DNA from: CAXMNX01 sp964194845
GTDB lineage: Bacteria; Pseudomonadota; Alphaproteobacteria; Rhodobacterales; Rhodobacteraceae
Length of the DNA: 64,000 nucleotides
Assembly (NCBI GenBank): GCA_964194845.1
Contig: CAXMNX010000068.1
Coordinates: 62,001-126,000, forward strand
Direction of reading: 5' to 3'
Part shown: positions 41,016 through 49,948 of the stretch, piece after piece
How the letters are laid out: each line of letters starts with the position of its first letter
How positions within the stretch are numbered: position 1 is the first letter of the stretch
Notes under the pieces: generated by a model
Told to the model about the DNA's origin: nothing
What the model saw: only the letters and a program-made list of their open reading frames with translations
Database searches by the model: none
Translations under genes and position numbers: made by a program

Positions 41016-42263
41016 ATGTCCAATGCGACGAAAATTCCAACGTTCAGCGTTGTCGTCGTCAGCTATGGGCGGCCTGCCTGGCTCAGGCGCTGCCTGACGG
41101 CGCTCTGGCAGTTGGACTATCCGCTATTTGAAATCATTGTCGCTGCCGACAATCCCGGCCTGATCGCAATCTCCAGCCACCCCGTTTCGGCACATTGCAA
41201 AACCGTGCGATGCGACGCGCCAAACATTGCGACCACCCGCAACGCCGGACTGGCGATGGCCGCAGGCGAATATGTCGCGTTTATCGACGACGATGCGGTG
41301 CCCGAACCCATGTGGCTTAGGCACCACGCCGACGCCCTCGCTCGGACGGGCGCGGTCGCTTCTGTCGGGTATGTTCGCGGCCGAAACGGGATCAGCTTTC
41401 AAAGCCGGACGGAGGCGGTGGATACCGAAGCCGAAACCCATTCGGAAGAAGGCAAGGACGACGTTCCGTTCCTGCCGACGCTGGTTCCGGGTCGGGCGCT
41501 GAAGCTTGTCGGGACGAATTTCGTTCTCAGGCGCGATGTGCTGATTGCGCTTGGCGGTTTTGATACGGCTTTTCGGTATTATCTCGATGACGCGGATTTG
41601 TCTTTAAGGCTATCGCAATCCGGCAAGCGCGCCGCCGTCGCACCGCTGGCCGAGGTGCATCACGCATTTGCCGCGTCTGTTCGGCGGACGCAACTGCGGC
41701 GCCCGTCGTGCGTATTCGATATCGGCCGCAGCACGGCAATCTATCTGCGTCGTCATCCCGGCGCGGATCCCGGCGAAATATTCGCCCGCGTCAAAGCACG
41801 CGAGGCGACCCGGCTTTTTGCCCATATGGTGCGCGGTACCTGCGAGCCCCGCGACGTCAGAAGTCTTCTTCACGACCTGAGATTGGGATGGGATGAGGGC
41901 CTGACCGTCGCGCTTGCGAACATCCCCGCGATGACCGACACGCAGCGGTCAGATTTTCAACCGATCCCAGCCGGGCCGCCGGGGCACCAGGTGTTGTCAT
42001 CCCGGCTAATTCACCGAAAAACGCGGCTGGCAGAGGCCGTAAAAATGGCCACCGCAGGCGATCGGGTCAGCCATTTCAGCTTCTCTTTAACCCCTGTACG
42101 CCACCATCTTCGATACCTCGAAACGGGTGTCTGGTCCCAGACCGGTGGCCAGTTTGGCCGCAGCGTGCGGACCGGACCTCGGTTCAGGTGGTGCAGATTT
42201 GCCGACCGCGTGAAAGAAGAAGCCATTCGAGTTGAATTGCAAAGGGGGATCGACGAAAGTTGA
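41016..42263 (+). CDS. Glycosyltransferase family 2
   Basis: A 415-residue GT2 enzyme: the GT-A fold starts with TFSVVVVSYGRPAWLRRCLT and has the metal-binding FIDDDAVPEP motif and YLDDADLSLRLSQSGKR. The C-terminal 140 residues are extra and unassigned. It lies three bases after cysQ, so they are probably cotranscribed. The sugar donor and acceptor are unknown. Confidence 0.85.
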   Translation: MSNATKIPTFSVVVVSYGRPAWLRRCLTALWQLDYPLFEIIVAADNPGLIAISSHPVSAHCKTVRCDAPNIATTRNAGLAMAAGEYVAFIDDDAVPEPMWLRHHADALARTGAVASVGYVRGRNGISFQSRTEAVDTEAETHSEEGKDDVPFLPTLVPGRALKLVGTNFVLRRDVLIALGGFDTAFRYYLDDADLSLRLSQSGKRAAVAPLAEVHHAFAASVRRTQLRRPSCVFDIGRSTAIYLRRHPGADPGEIFARVKAREATRLFAHMVRGTCEPRDVRSLLHDLRLGWDEGLTVALANIPAMTDTQRSDFQPIPAGPPGHQVLSSRLIHRKTRLAEAVKMATAGDRVSHFSFSLTPVRHHLRYLETGVWSQTGGQFGRSVRTGPRFRWCRFADRVKEEAIRVELQRGIDES

Positions 42264-42378
42264 GCCCATATAGGGAGCGGGTGGGACGGTCACGTTTTGA
42301 CCCAGCGTTGAGAATGAAAATGGTGAGCCGGAACGCGATTTTCGGCTATGTTACACGTGAGAGGTTGAGGATCGAGAT

Positions 42379-43272
42379 TTGAAAAGACGAGTAACCAAAG
42401 CGATATTTCCCGTCGCCGGCCTGGGCACGCGATTTTTGCCCGCGACAAAGTCCATTCCGAAAGAAATTATGACGCTGGTGGATCGCCCGCTGATCCAATA
42501 CGCGATTGACGAAGCACGGGCCGCCGGAATTAAGGAATTCATCTTTGTCACGTCGCGCGGAAAATCCGCGCTCGAAGACTATTTCGATCACGCGCCCGAA
42601 CTTGAATCGGCCTTGCGAAAATCCGGCAAGACCGGCCTGCTCGAAACCCTGAAATCCACGAATATGGAATCCGGCGCGATCGCCTATATCCGTCAGCACA
42701 AGCCCATGGGCCTTGGCCACGCGGTATGGTGCGCACGCCGCCTGATCGCCAACGAACCCTTTGCGGTGATTTTGCCCGACGACGTTATCGCCGCCGAAAC
42801 ACCCTGTCTGCGCCAGATGGTGGATGCTTACGCGGAAACCGGCGGCTCGATGGTGGCCGCGATGGAAGTTCCGCGCGAGCAGACGTCTTCCTACGGTATC
42901 CTTGATGTCGAAGACGAACAGAACGATATCGCGACCATTCGCGGTATGGTCGAAAAGCCCGAAGTGGAGGACGCACCGTCCAACCTCGCGGTTATTGGCC
43001 GTTACATCCTGACGCCGACGGTCTTGGGCACATTGAACCGTCAGAAACAAGGTTCGGGTGGCGAAGTTCAACTGACCGACGCCATTGCGGAGGAAATTAC
43101 CGAAGGACGGACTGTTCACGCGCTTCGTTTCAAGGGCCAGCGGTTTGACTGCGGCTCGAAGGCGGGCTTTCTTCAGGCCACTGTCAGTTTTGCCCTTGCA
43201 CGTGATGAGTTGCAGGACGAGTTTTCAGCGTATCTGCGCGACACTGTACCGCTAATTCGCGCGGCCGAGTAA
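42379..43272 (+). CDS. galU: UTP-glucose-1-phosphate uridylyltransferase
   Basis: Makes UDP-glucose, the precursor of surface polysaccharides. The 297-residue protein begins with KRRVTKAIFPVAGLGTRFLP and ATKSIPKEIM, the signature nucleotide-binding loop, and has VEKP and GNRYVLT-like regions as expected (GRYILTPTVL). The start is TTG at 42379 with GAGG upstream. A gap of 115 bases separates it from the GT2 gene, so it may have its own promoter. Confidence 0.92.
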   Translation: MKRRVTKAIFPVAGLGTRFLPATKSIPKEIMTLVDRPLIQYAIDEARAAGIKEFIFVTSRGKSALEDYFDHAPELESALRKSGKTGLLETLKSTNMESGAIAYIRQHKPMGLGHAVWCARRLIANEPFAVILPDDVIAAETPCLRQMVDAYAETGGSMVAAMEVPREQTSSYGILDVEDEQNDIATIRGMVEKPEVEDAPSNLAVIGRYILTPTVLGTLNRQKQGSGGEVQLTDAIAEEITEGRTVHALRFKGQRFDCGSKAGFLQATVSFALARDELQDEFSAYLRDTVPLIRAAE

Positions 43273-43306
43273 ACAACCGTAACCCCAAACCTTGCAGGCG
43301 CCAATC

Positions 43307-44470
43307 GTGGTTACCCCGGTCATTGATCTCAGCAGATCCTTTTCGCGGCTGGGGCGCGGCGCGTCGACCGGCATAGACCGGGTCGAGCGGGCATACCTGG
43401 AAGAAGTTGCCCGTCGCGGCGGGTGGGCTATCGTCCGAACCCCCCGCGGTTTCTTGATGTTCGAACCAGACCGTCTGGCGCGACTGCCCGAATATCTGGA
43501 CCGAACCGACCTTGACGGCGCAGATCTGGCCTCGACAATTCGGGCAATCGCGTCGGGCCGCTCAAAGTCGCTGTCGATTCGAAAGATCATGTGGCGGATG
43601 CCCAATGGGCTGGCCTACATCAATGTCGGGCACACAAACCTGAATCCGCAAACCATGCGGGCGATAATGGAGATGCCGGATCACCGCAAGATCGTCATGA
43701 TCCACGATACGATCCCGATCGATTACCCGGAATTTCAGACCGAAACCTCGCGCACAAAATTCATCGAGCGGCTGACGACGGTGATCAACTTCGCCAACCA
43801 CATCATCGTGCCGTCGGAAGAGGTGGCGGAAAACATTACAAAGCGCATGGTCGGGACCGGTCACCGTGTGCCGGTTTTGGTCGCGCCCCTGGGGATCGAC
43901 ATCGGCGGGCTGCCGCTGAACGTCGAGCGATCGGAAAAACCTTATTTCGTCGTCGTCGGCACGATCGAACCACGCAAGAACCACAAACTGCTGCTCGATA
44001 TCTGGGAGCGGATGCACTCCAAGATGGAAGAAAGCCGCATTCCGGAACTTCGAATTATCGGTGCCCGTGGCTGGCGCAATGACGAAGTATTCGACCGGCT
44101 TGACAACTCGCCCTACGTTGGCCGGACTATCTTCGAACTGGGCCCGCTGCCGGATGCGGAAATGAAAGCACATCTGGCGGGTGCGACCGCTCTTTTGTTC
44201 CCGTCGCATGTCGAAGGATTTGGCCTGCCACCGTTCGAGGCAACCTCGCTTGGCACCCCGACGATCACGTCACCACTTCGTTCGGTGGAAATCTATCTCG
44301 GCGACAATGCCATTTACGCGGATCCCGGTGACATGTATCAATGGTTTCAGGCCATCAGAGAGTTGGCTGGCGAGGATATGGCCGAGCATTCCCGCCGACG
44401 CGCTGACCTTCAGGCGTATCGGTTGCCAACCTGGGAAAAGCACTTCGACCTTGTCTTCGGAATAATCTGA
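43307..44470 (+). CDS. Glycosyltransferase family 4 (GT-B)
   Basis: A 387-residue retaining GT-B enzyme. The C-terminal domain has FVVVGTIEPRKNHKLLLDIW, the ADP/UDP-sugar site motif LPDAEMKAHLAGATALLFPS and HVEGFGLPPFEA, with the E-x7-E catalytic pattern. Start is most likely GTG at 43307 (AGGCG upstream); an in-frame TTG at 43292 is also possible. It follows galU by 34 bases. Confidence 0.85.
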   Translation: MVTPVIDLSRSFSRLGRGASTGIDRVERAYLEEVARRGGWAIVRTPRGFLMFEPDRLARLPEYLDRTDLDGADLASTIRAIASGRSKSLSIRKIMWRMPNGLAYINVGHTNLNPQTMRAIMEMPDHRKIVMIHDTIPIDYPEFQTETSRTKFIERLTTVINFANHIIVPSEEVAENITKRMVGTGHRVPVLVAPLGIDIGGLPLNVERSEKPYFVVVGTIEPRKNHKLLLDIWERMHSKMEESRIPELRIIGARGWRNDEVFDRLDNSPYVGRTIFELGPLPDAEMKAHLAGATALLFPSHVEGFGLPPFEATSLGTPTITSPLRSVEIYLGDNAIYADPGDMYQWFQAIRELAGEDMAEHSRRRADLQAYRLPTWEKHFDLVFGII

Positions 44471-44517
44471 CCGCGCTTCGGGCACGACCCGGCGCGGCGA
44501 TGGGCGGACGGGTAAGC

Positions 44518-45528
44518 ATGGGCCTTCGGGCGGCTTTCAGGCTAAGAATGGAACGGCGGCGGCTTCAGCTGCGCGCGGCCCGAAAACGCCGCGAGCTAAG
44601 CACGGTTGCTAACCGCACCCGCGTCGTCCGCCCGGGCGCAATCCTGGCATTTTCTACAATCCGCAATGAAAAACCCCGGCTGCGATATTTTCTCAAATAT
44701 TATCGCGAGCTTGGCGTCGATCACTTCTTTTTTGTGGACAACGGATCAGACGATGGCGGGGCGGAGTATCTGGCAGGCGAACCCGATGTATCGCTGTGGC
44801 GCACAAATGCAGACTATCGCGACAGCCGGTTTGGCGCTGATTGGACGAACTGGCTGAAGTTTCGTTACGCGCACAGCCATTGGACGCTGACGCTCGACCC
44901 GGACGAATTTCTTGTCTACCCGTTTTGCGATACCCGGCCCCTTCCCGCGCTTTGCAACTGGCTGGATCAATCCGGCATCCGATCGTTTGGCACGCTATTG
45001 CTGGACATGTATCCGCGCGGCCCGCTGTCGCAACTCAGATACCAGGATGGCCAGGACCCGTTCGAACTCGCACCCTGGTTCGATCCCGGCAACTACATCA
45101 TGACGCCAAATCCGAAATACGGAAATCTCTGGATACAAGGCGGACCCAGGGCGCGCGTCTATTTCGAGGACGAGCCCGAAGAGGCGCCATCGCTGAACAA
45201 AATACCGCTCGTCCGCTGGGACCGGAAATTCACCTACGTCAGCTCAACGCATATGTTGCTGCCCCGGGGCCTGAACCAGGTTTACGATCAGCGCGGCGGC
45301 GAGAAAGCCAGCGGTTGCCTGCTTCACGCCAAGTTTCTGGACAGCCTGATAGAAAAAGCAGCCGAAGAGATTGAGCGGCGTCAGCACTTTGCACGCGGCC
45401 GCGAATACGATGCCTACCACGCCAAAGGGCAAGGCCAGAACGGGCTTTGGTGCGACTGGTCGGAACGGTTGATCGGATGGCGTCAGCTTGAAGTGCTGGG
45501 GCTCATGTCGAAGGGCAACTGGGCGTGA
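44518..45528 (+). CDS. Glycosyltransferase family 2-like (PF13704 type)
   Basis: A 336-residue protein of the glycosyltransferase-like group that includes PF13704. The fold starts AILAFSTIRNEKPRLRYFLK and YYRELGVDHFFFVDNGSDDG, and the metal site is LDPDEFLVYPFCD. I chose the ATG at 44518; one at 44500 would add six residues. Its stop overlaps the next gene's GTG (GTGA). Sugar specificity unknown. Confidence 0.8.
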   Translation: MGLRAAFRLRMERRRLQLRAARKRRELSTVANRTRVVRPGAILAFSTIRNEKPRLRYFLKYYRELGVDHFFFVDNGSDDGGAEYLAGEPDVSLWRTNADYRDSRFGADWTNWLKFRYAHSHWTLTLDPDEFLVYPFCDTRPLPALCNWLDQSGIRSFGTLLLDMYPRGPLSQLRYQDGQDPFELAPWFDPGNYIMTPNPKYGNLWIQGGPRARVYFEDEPEEAPSLNKIPLVRWDRKFTYVSSTHMLLPRGLNQVYDQRGGEKASGCLLHAKFLDSLIEKAAEEIERRQHFARGREYDAYHAKGQGQNGLWCDWSERLIGWRQLEVLGLMSKGNWA

Positions 45529-47228
45529 CCGTTGGTTTTGTCATGATGGCGCACGCCGAGCTGGATCGGGCCGGGCACGTCGCCAGGCATCTGGCCGACC
45601 ACGGCTGCCCGGTTGTGATCCACGTTGATCGCCGGTCCCCGAACGCGGCGTTCTTCGATCTGGTCGATCAGGTGCGGGATTTGCGAAACGTTCACTTCGC
45701 ACAGCGCATAAAATGCGACTGGGGCACCTGGTCGCTGGTCGCGGCAAGCCGAAGCTCGGCGGAAATGCTGCTCAAGATCGCGCCGGACATTAGCCACGTC
45801 TATCTGATCTCGGGCGCCTGCCTTCCGATCAAGCCGCTGGATCATCTGACCGGCTACCTTGCCGATCATCCCGACACCGACTTTATCGAAAGCGTGACAA
45901 TCCGCGAAGTTCCATGGACCCAGGGCGGGCTTAGCGAAGAAAGGTTCACGCTGACATTCCCGTTCGCATGGAAGCGGCAAAAGAAGTTGTTCGATATCTG
46001 GGTGGAGGCGCAGCGCCGCACCGGTCGCAGGCGCACAACTCCGAAAGGCATTGCGCCGCACATGGGATCGCAATGGTGGTGCCTGACCCGCAAGACGATT
46101 GAGCGCATTCTGAACGATCCGGAACGAGATATTTGCGATCGGTATTTTCGCCAGGTCTGGATCCCGGACGAAAGTTATTACGCAACCACTGTGCGCCGCC
46201 ACGCGCGCGCAATCGAAAACCGGTCGCTGACGCTTTCCAAGTTTGATTTCCAAGGCAAGCCGCATCTTTTCTACGACGATCACCTGGCACTTTTGCGGCA
46301 AAGCGGCGCTTTCTTTGCCCGGAAAATCTGGCCCGGTGCCCGCAAGCTTTATGGCGCATTTCTTGGGCCCGCCTCGCGTTCGGTGGCCGCAACCGGCACG
46401 CCCGCCACCGAAATTGATCGTATTTTTGCAAGATCCATCGAACGGCGCACGCGCGGCAGACCGGGGTTGCTAATGGCCGGCCGGTATCCCGCCGAAGGGT
46501 TCGAGAACCACCTGACCGCGGCACCCTATGCGGTGTTTCACGGGTTCGGTGACCTGTTTCACGGGTTCCCCGATTGGGTATCGGAAAGCCTGGGCTCGCA
46601 CGCGCACGGGCACATATTTGCGCCCGAAGGCGTGGAGTTTGCCGAAGGGCGAACGGGCTATGCGGGCTGCCTGTCGTCATCTGCGGTTCTGCGAAACCAC
46701 AATCCCGAGGGGTTCTTGACCAACCTGGTCTGGAACACGCGCGGCGAACATCAGGCGTTTCTGTTTTCGGGGCGAGACTCGCAAAAAATCTGCGACTTCC
46801 TGGCCCGCGATCCAAATGCGATGATCGCCGCCATCAGCGGTGCCTGGGCGTTGCCGCTTTTGCAATCCGGTCAGCAAATTGGAGAAATACGGGCAACGGC
46901 AGCGCAGCTTCAGCGGCGCGAGGCGGCATTTCTGAACAGATTGCGCGAACGGCGAACGCGCGCCCGCGTGCGTATCTGGACCCTTGCCGAGTTTCTGGAA
47001 AACCCAACCGAACCCTTGCAGGTCGTCCTTGACGACCTGTCGGTTCCGGGTGCTCAGACCTTGGCTAAACCGCCGCGTCTCAGGCCCATGGACGGGATTG
47101 CGGGGTTTCTGCAAGAGTTGCGAAATGCGGGCATGAACCCGCATACGGCAGGCGCGTTTTCGGAACGACGCGCTGCGGCAGATCCCGGCTCCGCGACACC
47201 ACACCAAGGCGCACAAAAATTGAGTTGA
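45525..47228 (+). CDS. Core-2/I-branching-type N-acetylglucosaminyltransferase (GT14) with unknown C-terminal domain
   Basis: Residues 1-270 match GT14 (PF02485-like): FVMMAHAELDRAGHVARHL, VIHVDRRSPNAAF, YLISGACLPIKPLDHLTGYL and QWWCLTRKTIERIL. The following roughly 290 residues are a second, unassigned domain (MAGRYPAEGFENHLTAAPYA, GHIFAPEGVEFAEG). The start GTG overlaps the previous stop. It is followed by the sulfotransferase after one base, so the two act in one operon. Confidence 0.83.
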   Translation: MTVGFVMMAHAELDRAGHVARHLADHGCPVVIHVDRRSPNAAFFDLVDQVRDLRNVHFAQRIKCDWGTWSLVAASRSSAEMLLKIAPDISHVYLISGACLPIKPLDHLTGYLADHPDTDFIESVTIREVPWTQGGLSEERFTLTFPFAWKRQKKLFDIWVEAQRRTGRRRTTPKGIAPHMGSQWWCLTRKTIERILNDPERDICDRYFRQVWIPDESYYATTVRRHARAIENRSLTLSKFDFQGKPHLFYDDHLALLRQSGAFFARKIWPGARKLYGAFLGPASRSVAATGTPATEIDRIFARSIERRTRGRPGLLMAGRYPAEGFENHLTAAPYAVFHGFGDLFHGFPDWVSESLGSHAHGHIFAPEGVEFAEGRTGYAGCLSSSAVLRNHNPEGFLTNLVWNTRGEHQAFLFSGRDSQKICDFLARDPNAMIAAISGAWALPLLQSGQQIGEIRATAAQLQRREAAFLNRLRERRTRARVRIWTLAEFLENPTEPLQVVLDDLSVPGAQTLAKPPRLRPMDGIAGFLQELRNAGMNPHTAGAFSERRAAADPGSATPHQGAQKLS

Positions 47229-47229
47229 T

Positions 47230-48681
47230 ATGATCAAAAGCAAGTTCGATTATTTTGTCGTTCTGGCCGGGATGCGAACCGGTTCAAATCTGCTTGAAGA
47301 AAACCTGGCCGCATTTCCCGGCGTCGAAAGCTATGGCGAGCTGTTTAACCCGCACTTCTTTGGCAAGCCAAAGGTTGAAACAATGTTCGACCTTTCAATG
47401 GCTGCGCGCGAAGCTGATCCGGTGCGAACCATTGGCGCGATGCGTAAGGCGGGCGAGGGGTTTCCGGGGTTTCGGCTGTTTTACGACCATAATCCGCGCG
47501 CAATCGACCATGTTCTGACCGATCACAAAGCCGCGAAGATCACTCTGACGCGGCGGCCGATCGACAGCTATGTATCGCTTAAGATCGCGCGCAAAACCGG
47601 CCAATGGTGGCTTGGTGATCTGACGCGCGCCCGCAAGGCCCGTGTGCCGTTCGACCTGGACGAATACGTTGATTTCCTGAATACCCTTGCCGGATTTCAG
47701 GCAGACATCGAACGCGCATTGCAAACCACAGGACAAAGCGCGTTTCACATCAGTTATGACAATCTCTCGGACCAGGACGTGATCAACGGCCTGGGGCGGT
47801 TTCTTGGGATCGAGGCCGCGCCGGACATGTCCAGGGTTCGCGCAAAGGTTCAGAATCCAACACCATTGGCTGAACGACTGACGAACCCGACGGTTGCCGA
47901 AGATGCGCTTCGAAGCATCGCGATGCCGGATACCGGTCAGGTACCGTTGCACGAGCCGGGGCGTGGCCCGGGACTGAAGTTTTTTCGGGCCTGCAAAAAC
48001 GCGCCGTTGCTTTACATGCCCATTCGAGGCGCAGGATTTGATCCGGTGCCCGATTGGCTGGAATCGGTCGATCAGGAGGGTGAATTGCAAAGCGGGATGG
48101 GCCAACGCGACCTTCGCCGCTGGAAACGCCAGCACCCCGGCCATCGGTCCTTCACCGTTGTTCGTCACCCGTTACCGCGCGCCTACGATGCCTTTTGTCG
48201 TTACGTTTTGCCAACCGGCGAAGACGCATACGCTGATGTGCGGGACGCTTTGATCCGCCAATACGACCTGCCGCTGCCCGCTGAATGGCCGGATGTGGGA
48301 TGGACGCTGGAGAACCAGAGAGACGCATTTTTGGCGTTCCTGAAGTTCCTGAAAGGCAACCTTGGCGGCCAGACGTCACTTCGGGTCGACAATACCTGGG
48401 CGACGCAGGACATCCTGCTCAACGCTATTGGCCGGTTTTCCATTCCTGATCGCGTCATCAGGGAAAGCGCGCTGGGCGAAGGACTTTTGGCGGTTGCCGC
48501 CGAAACAGGCCTAAGCGTTGATGCGCCGGGCGAAAAATTCGACGTGATGTCGCCCTATTCACTGGCCGAGGTTCGCACGCAATCCATCGACGCCGCGGTC
48601 GAAGACGCTTACCGGCGGGATTACATGATGTTTGGGTTTTCTCAGTGGACGGCGGCCCAGGCCAGCAATCAGGCCGCCTGA
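47230..48681 (+). CDS. Sulfotransferase family protein (NodH-like), two-part
   Basis: A 483-residue protein. The N-terminal half (1-240) has the 5'-phosphosulfate loop FVVLAGMRTGSNLLEENL and the 3'-phosphate motif ITLTRRPIDSYVSLKIARKT, as in NodH-type sulfotransferases that use PAPS. The second half (about 250-483) contains FTVVRHPLPRAYDAFCRYVL, a 3'-phosphate motif of carbohydrate sulfotransferases, preceded by LLYMPIRGAG, a weak 5' loop. It would sulfate a surface glycan; CysQ (40206) removes the PAP formed. Its 3' end overlaps ptsN by 13 bases. Confidence 0.82.
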   Translation: MIKSKFDYFVVLAGMRTGSNLLEENLAAFPGVESYGELFNPHFFGKPKVETMFDLSMAAREADPVRTIGAMRKAGEGFPGFRLFYDHNPRAIDHVLTDHKAAKITLTRRPIDSYVSLKIARKTGQWWLGDLTRARKARVPFDLDEYVDFLNTLAGFQADIERALQTTGQSAFHISYDNLSDQDVINGLGRFLGIEAAPDMSRVRAKVQNPTPLAERLTNPTVAEDALRSIAMPDTGQVPLHEPGRGPGLKFFRACKNAPLLYMPIRGAGFDPVPDWLESVDQEGELQSGMGQRDLRRWKRQHPGHRSFTVVRHPLPRAYDAFCRYVLPTGEDAYADVRDALIRQYDLPLPAEWPDVGWTLENQRDAFLAFLKFLKGNLGGQTSLRVDNTWATQDILLNAIGRFSIPDRVIRESALGEGLLAVAAETGLSVDAPGEKFDVMSPYSLAEVRTQSIDAAVEDAYRRDYMMFGFSQWTAAQASNQAA

Positions 48682-49133
48682 ACTTTCGGCGTCTCGGTCA
48701 GCAGCGTGTGCAGTGTGGACGAGTCTAAATTCGCGCGCAGTTTGCCGCAAAGGCTGGCGTCGCGCATCGTTCGGCTGACCAACGCCAGCGCTTTCAGGTG
48801 TTCCACACCAGCGTCCTGCGGTGCCAGCAGCGCAAAGATCAGGTCCACCGGCTGGCGGTCAACCGCTTCGAATTCCAGCGGTTTTTCAAGTCGCAGAAAA
48901 ACCCCCAGAACATTGTCGATGGTTTCAAGCCGCGCGTGCGGAAGTGCTATGCCTTTGCCAACTCCGGTCGGCCCAAGGCTTTCGCGTTCCTGAAGGGCCG
49001 CTGCCACATCAGCACTGCTGACGCCATGCGCAACTGCGGCTGTGTCGCCCAGCTCCTGAAACAGACGCTTCTTGCTTCCAAAAGCGCCGACGGCCTTCAC
49101 CGCTTCCAGACGTAGAATTGTTGTCAATTCCAT
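48669..49133 (-). CDS. ptsN: PTS IIA-like nitrogen-regulatory protein PtsN
   Basis: The EIIA-Ntr phosphocarrier, 154 residues. The phosphorylated histidine lies in GIALPHARLETIDN, and VDLIFALLAPQDAGVEHLKA fits the family. It is involved in nitrogen and potassium control in many proteobacteria. It is the last gene of the leftward lptC-lptA-lptB-hpf-ptsN group and overlaps the sulfotransferase on the other strand by 13 bases. Confidence 0.92.
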   Translation of the reverse strand: MELTTILRLEAVKAVGAFGSKKRLFQELGDTAAVAHGVSSADVAAALQERESLGPTGVGKGIALPHARLETIDNVLGVFLRLEKPLEFEAVDRQPVDLIFALLAPQDAGVEHLKALALVSRTMRDASLCGKLRANLDSSTLHTLLTETPKVQAA

Positions 49134-49180
49134 CAGTTACTTGTCCTACCGCAGAGCCGCCTCAGGCCCCTACCCCTATT

Positions 49181-49750
49181 TCAGTTCGGGTCTATCCACC
49201 CGATGTTTCCGTCGTCGCGGCGATATACGATATTCACGCCAGCGTCCTGTTTTTCGTTTCGGAATACCAGCACCGGGGCACCCGCCAGTTCCATTTGCAT
49301 CACCGCTTCACCCACCGACAGCGAAGGTATTTTCGCTTCCATCTCGGCAATGATCATCGGCAGGAGTGTGTCAGGCTCCGATTCTTCCGGCTGATCCGAC
49401 GCGGCGAGGATATACGAGGCTGCGTCAAGAAGTTCAACTGGTGACGTGCGGTCCTTGTGATGGTCTTTCAGCCGCCGTTTGTAGCGCCTGAGCTGCTTAT
49501 CCATCTTTTCAATACAACCATCAAAAGATGAATAAATCTCAACGGCATGGGCTTTGGCCTGCGACGTCAGCCCGGTCGACAGGTGGACCGTCGCCTCGCA
49601 AACATACTCGTGCCCGCTTTTTGAAAACACGACGTTCGCATCAGTTGGACGACCGGCATACTTTTCCAGAACTTCGCCAAGATTGGTCTGCACATGCGTT
49701 TGCAGGGACTTGCCGATGTCTATTTGTTTGCCGGTAATCTGATAGCGCAT
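49181..49750 (-). CDS. hpf: Ribosome hibernation-promoting factor, long form
   Basis: A 189-residue ribosome-associated translation inhibitor. The N-terminal RaiA-like fold (MRYQITGKQIDIGKSLQTHV) is joined by a linker to the C-terminal dimerisation domain (LVFRNEKQDAGVNIVYRRDD, GWIDPN), the long form that makes 100S dimers. The start ATG is at 49748-49750. In many proteobacteria rpoN lies between lptB and hpf; here it is absent and 198 bases intervene. Confidence 0.92.
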   Translation of the reverse strand: MRYQITGKQIDIGKSLQTHVQTNLGEVLEKYAGRPTDANVVFSKSGHEYVCEATVHLSTGLTSQAKAHAVEIYSSFDGCIEKMDKQLRRYKRRLKDHHKDRTSPVELLDAASYILAASDQPEESEPDTLLPMIIAEMEAKIPSLSVGEAVMQMELAGAPVLVFRNEKQDAGVNIVYRRDDGNIGWIDPN

Positions 49751-49948
49751 ATGGTTCTCCTTCAAAGCGAACAAGACATGCCACGCGGGCTGGCGCGTCG
49801 CATACTAAGTTTTCGGAACAATACTTCTGCTCTGGAGCCATCCGTTCCATCGGCGGCAACTTTCGGCGTCCGGGCAGGGAAGGTTGATCCTTCATTGGAC
49901 CCATTTGGTGACGAACTCGGGCCGCCTGTCAATGGCGCGTTCCCCCAC

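Noticed and set aside
49641..49904. An 87-codon minus-strand ORF between lptB and hpf
   Set aside because: It overlaps the hpf start in another frame and has no recognisable sequence; a remnant of rpoN was considered but no sigma-54 motif is present.
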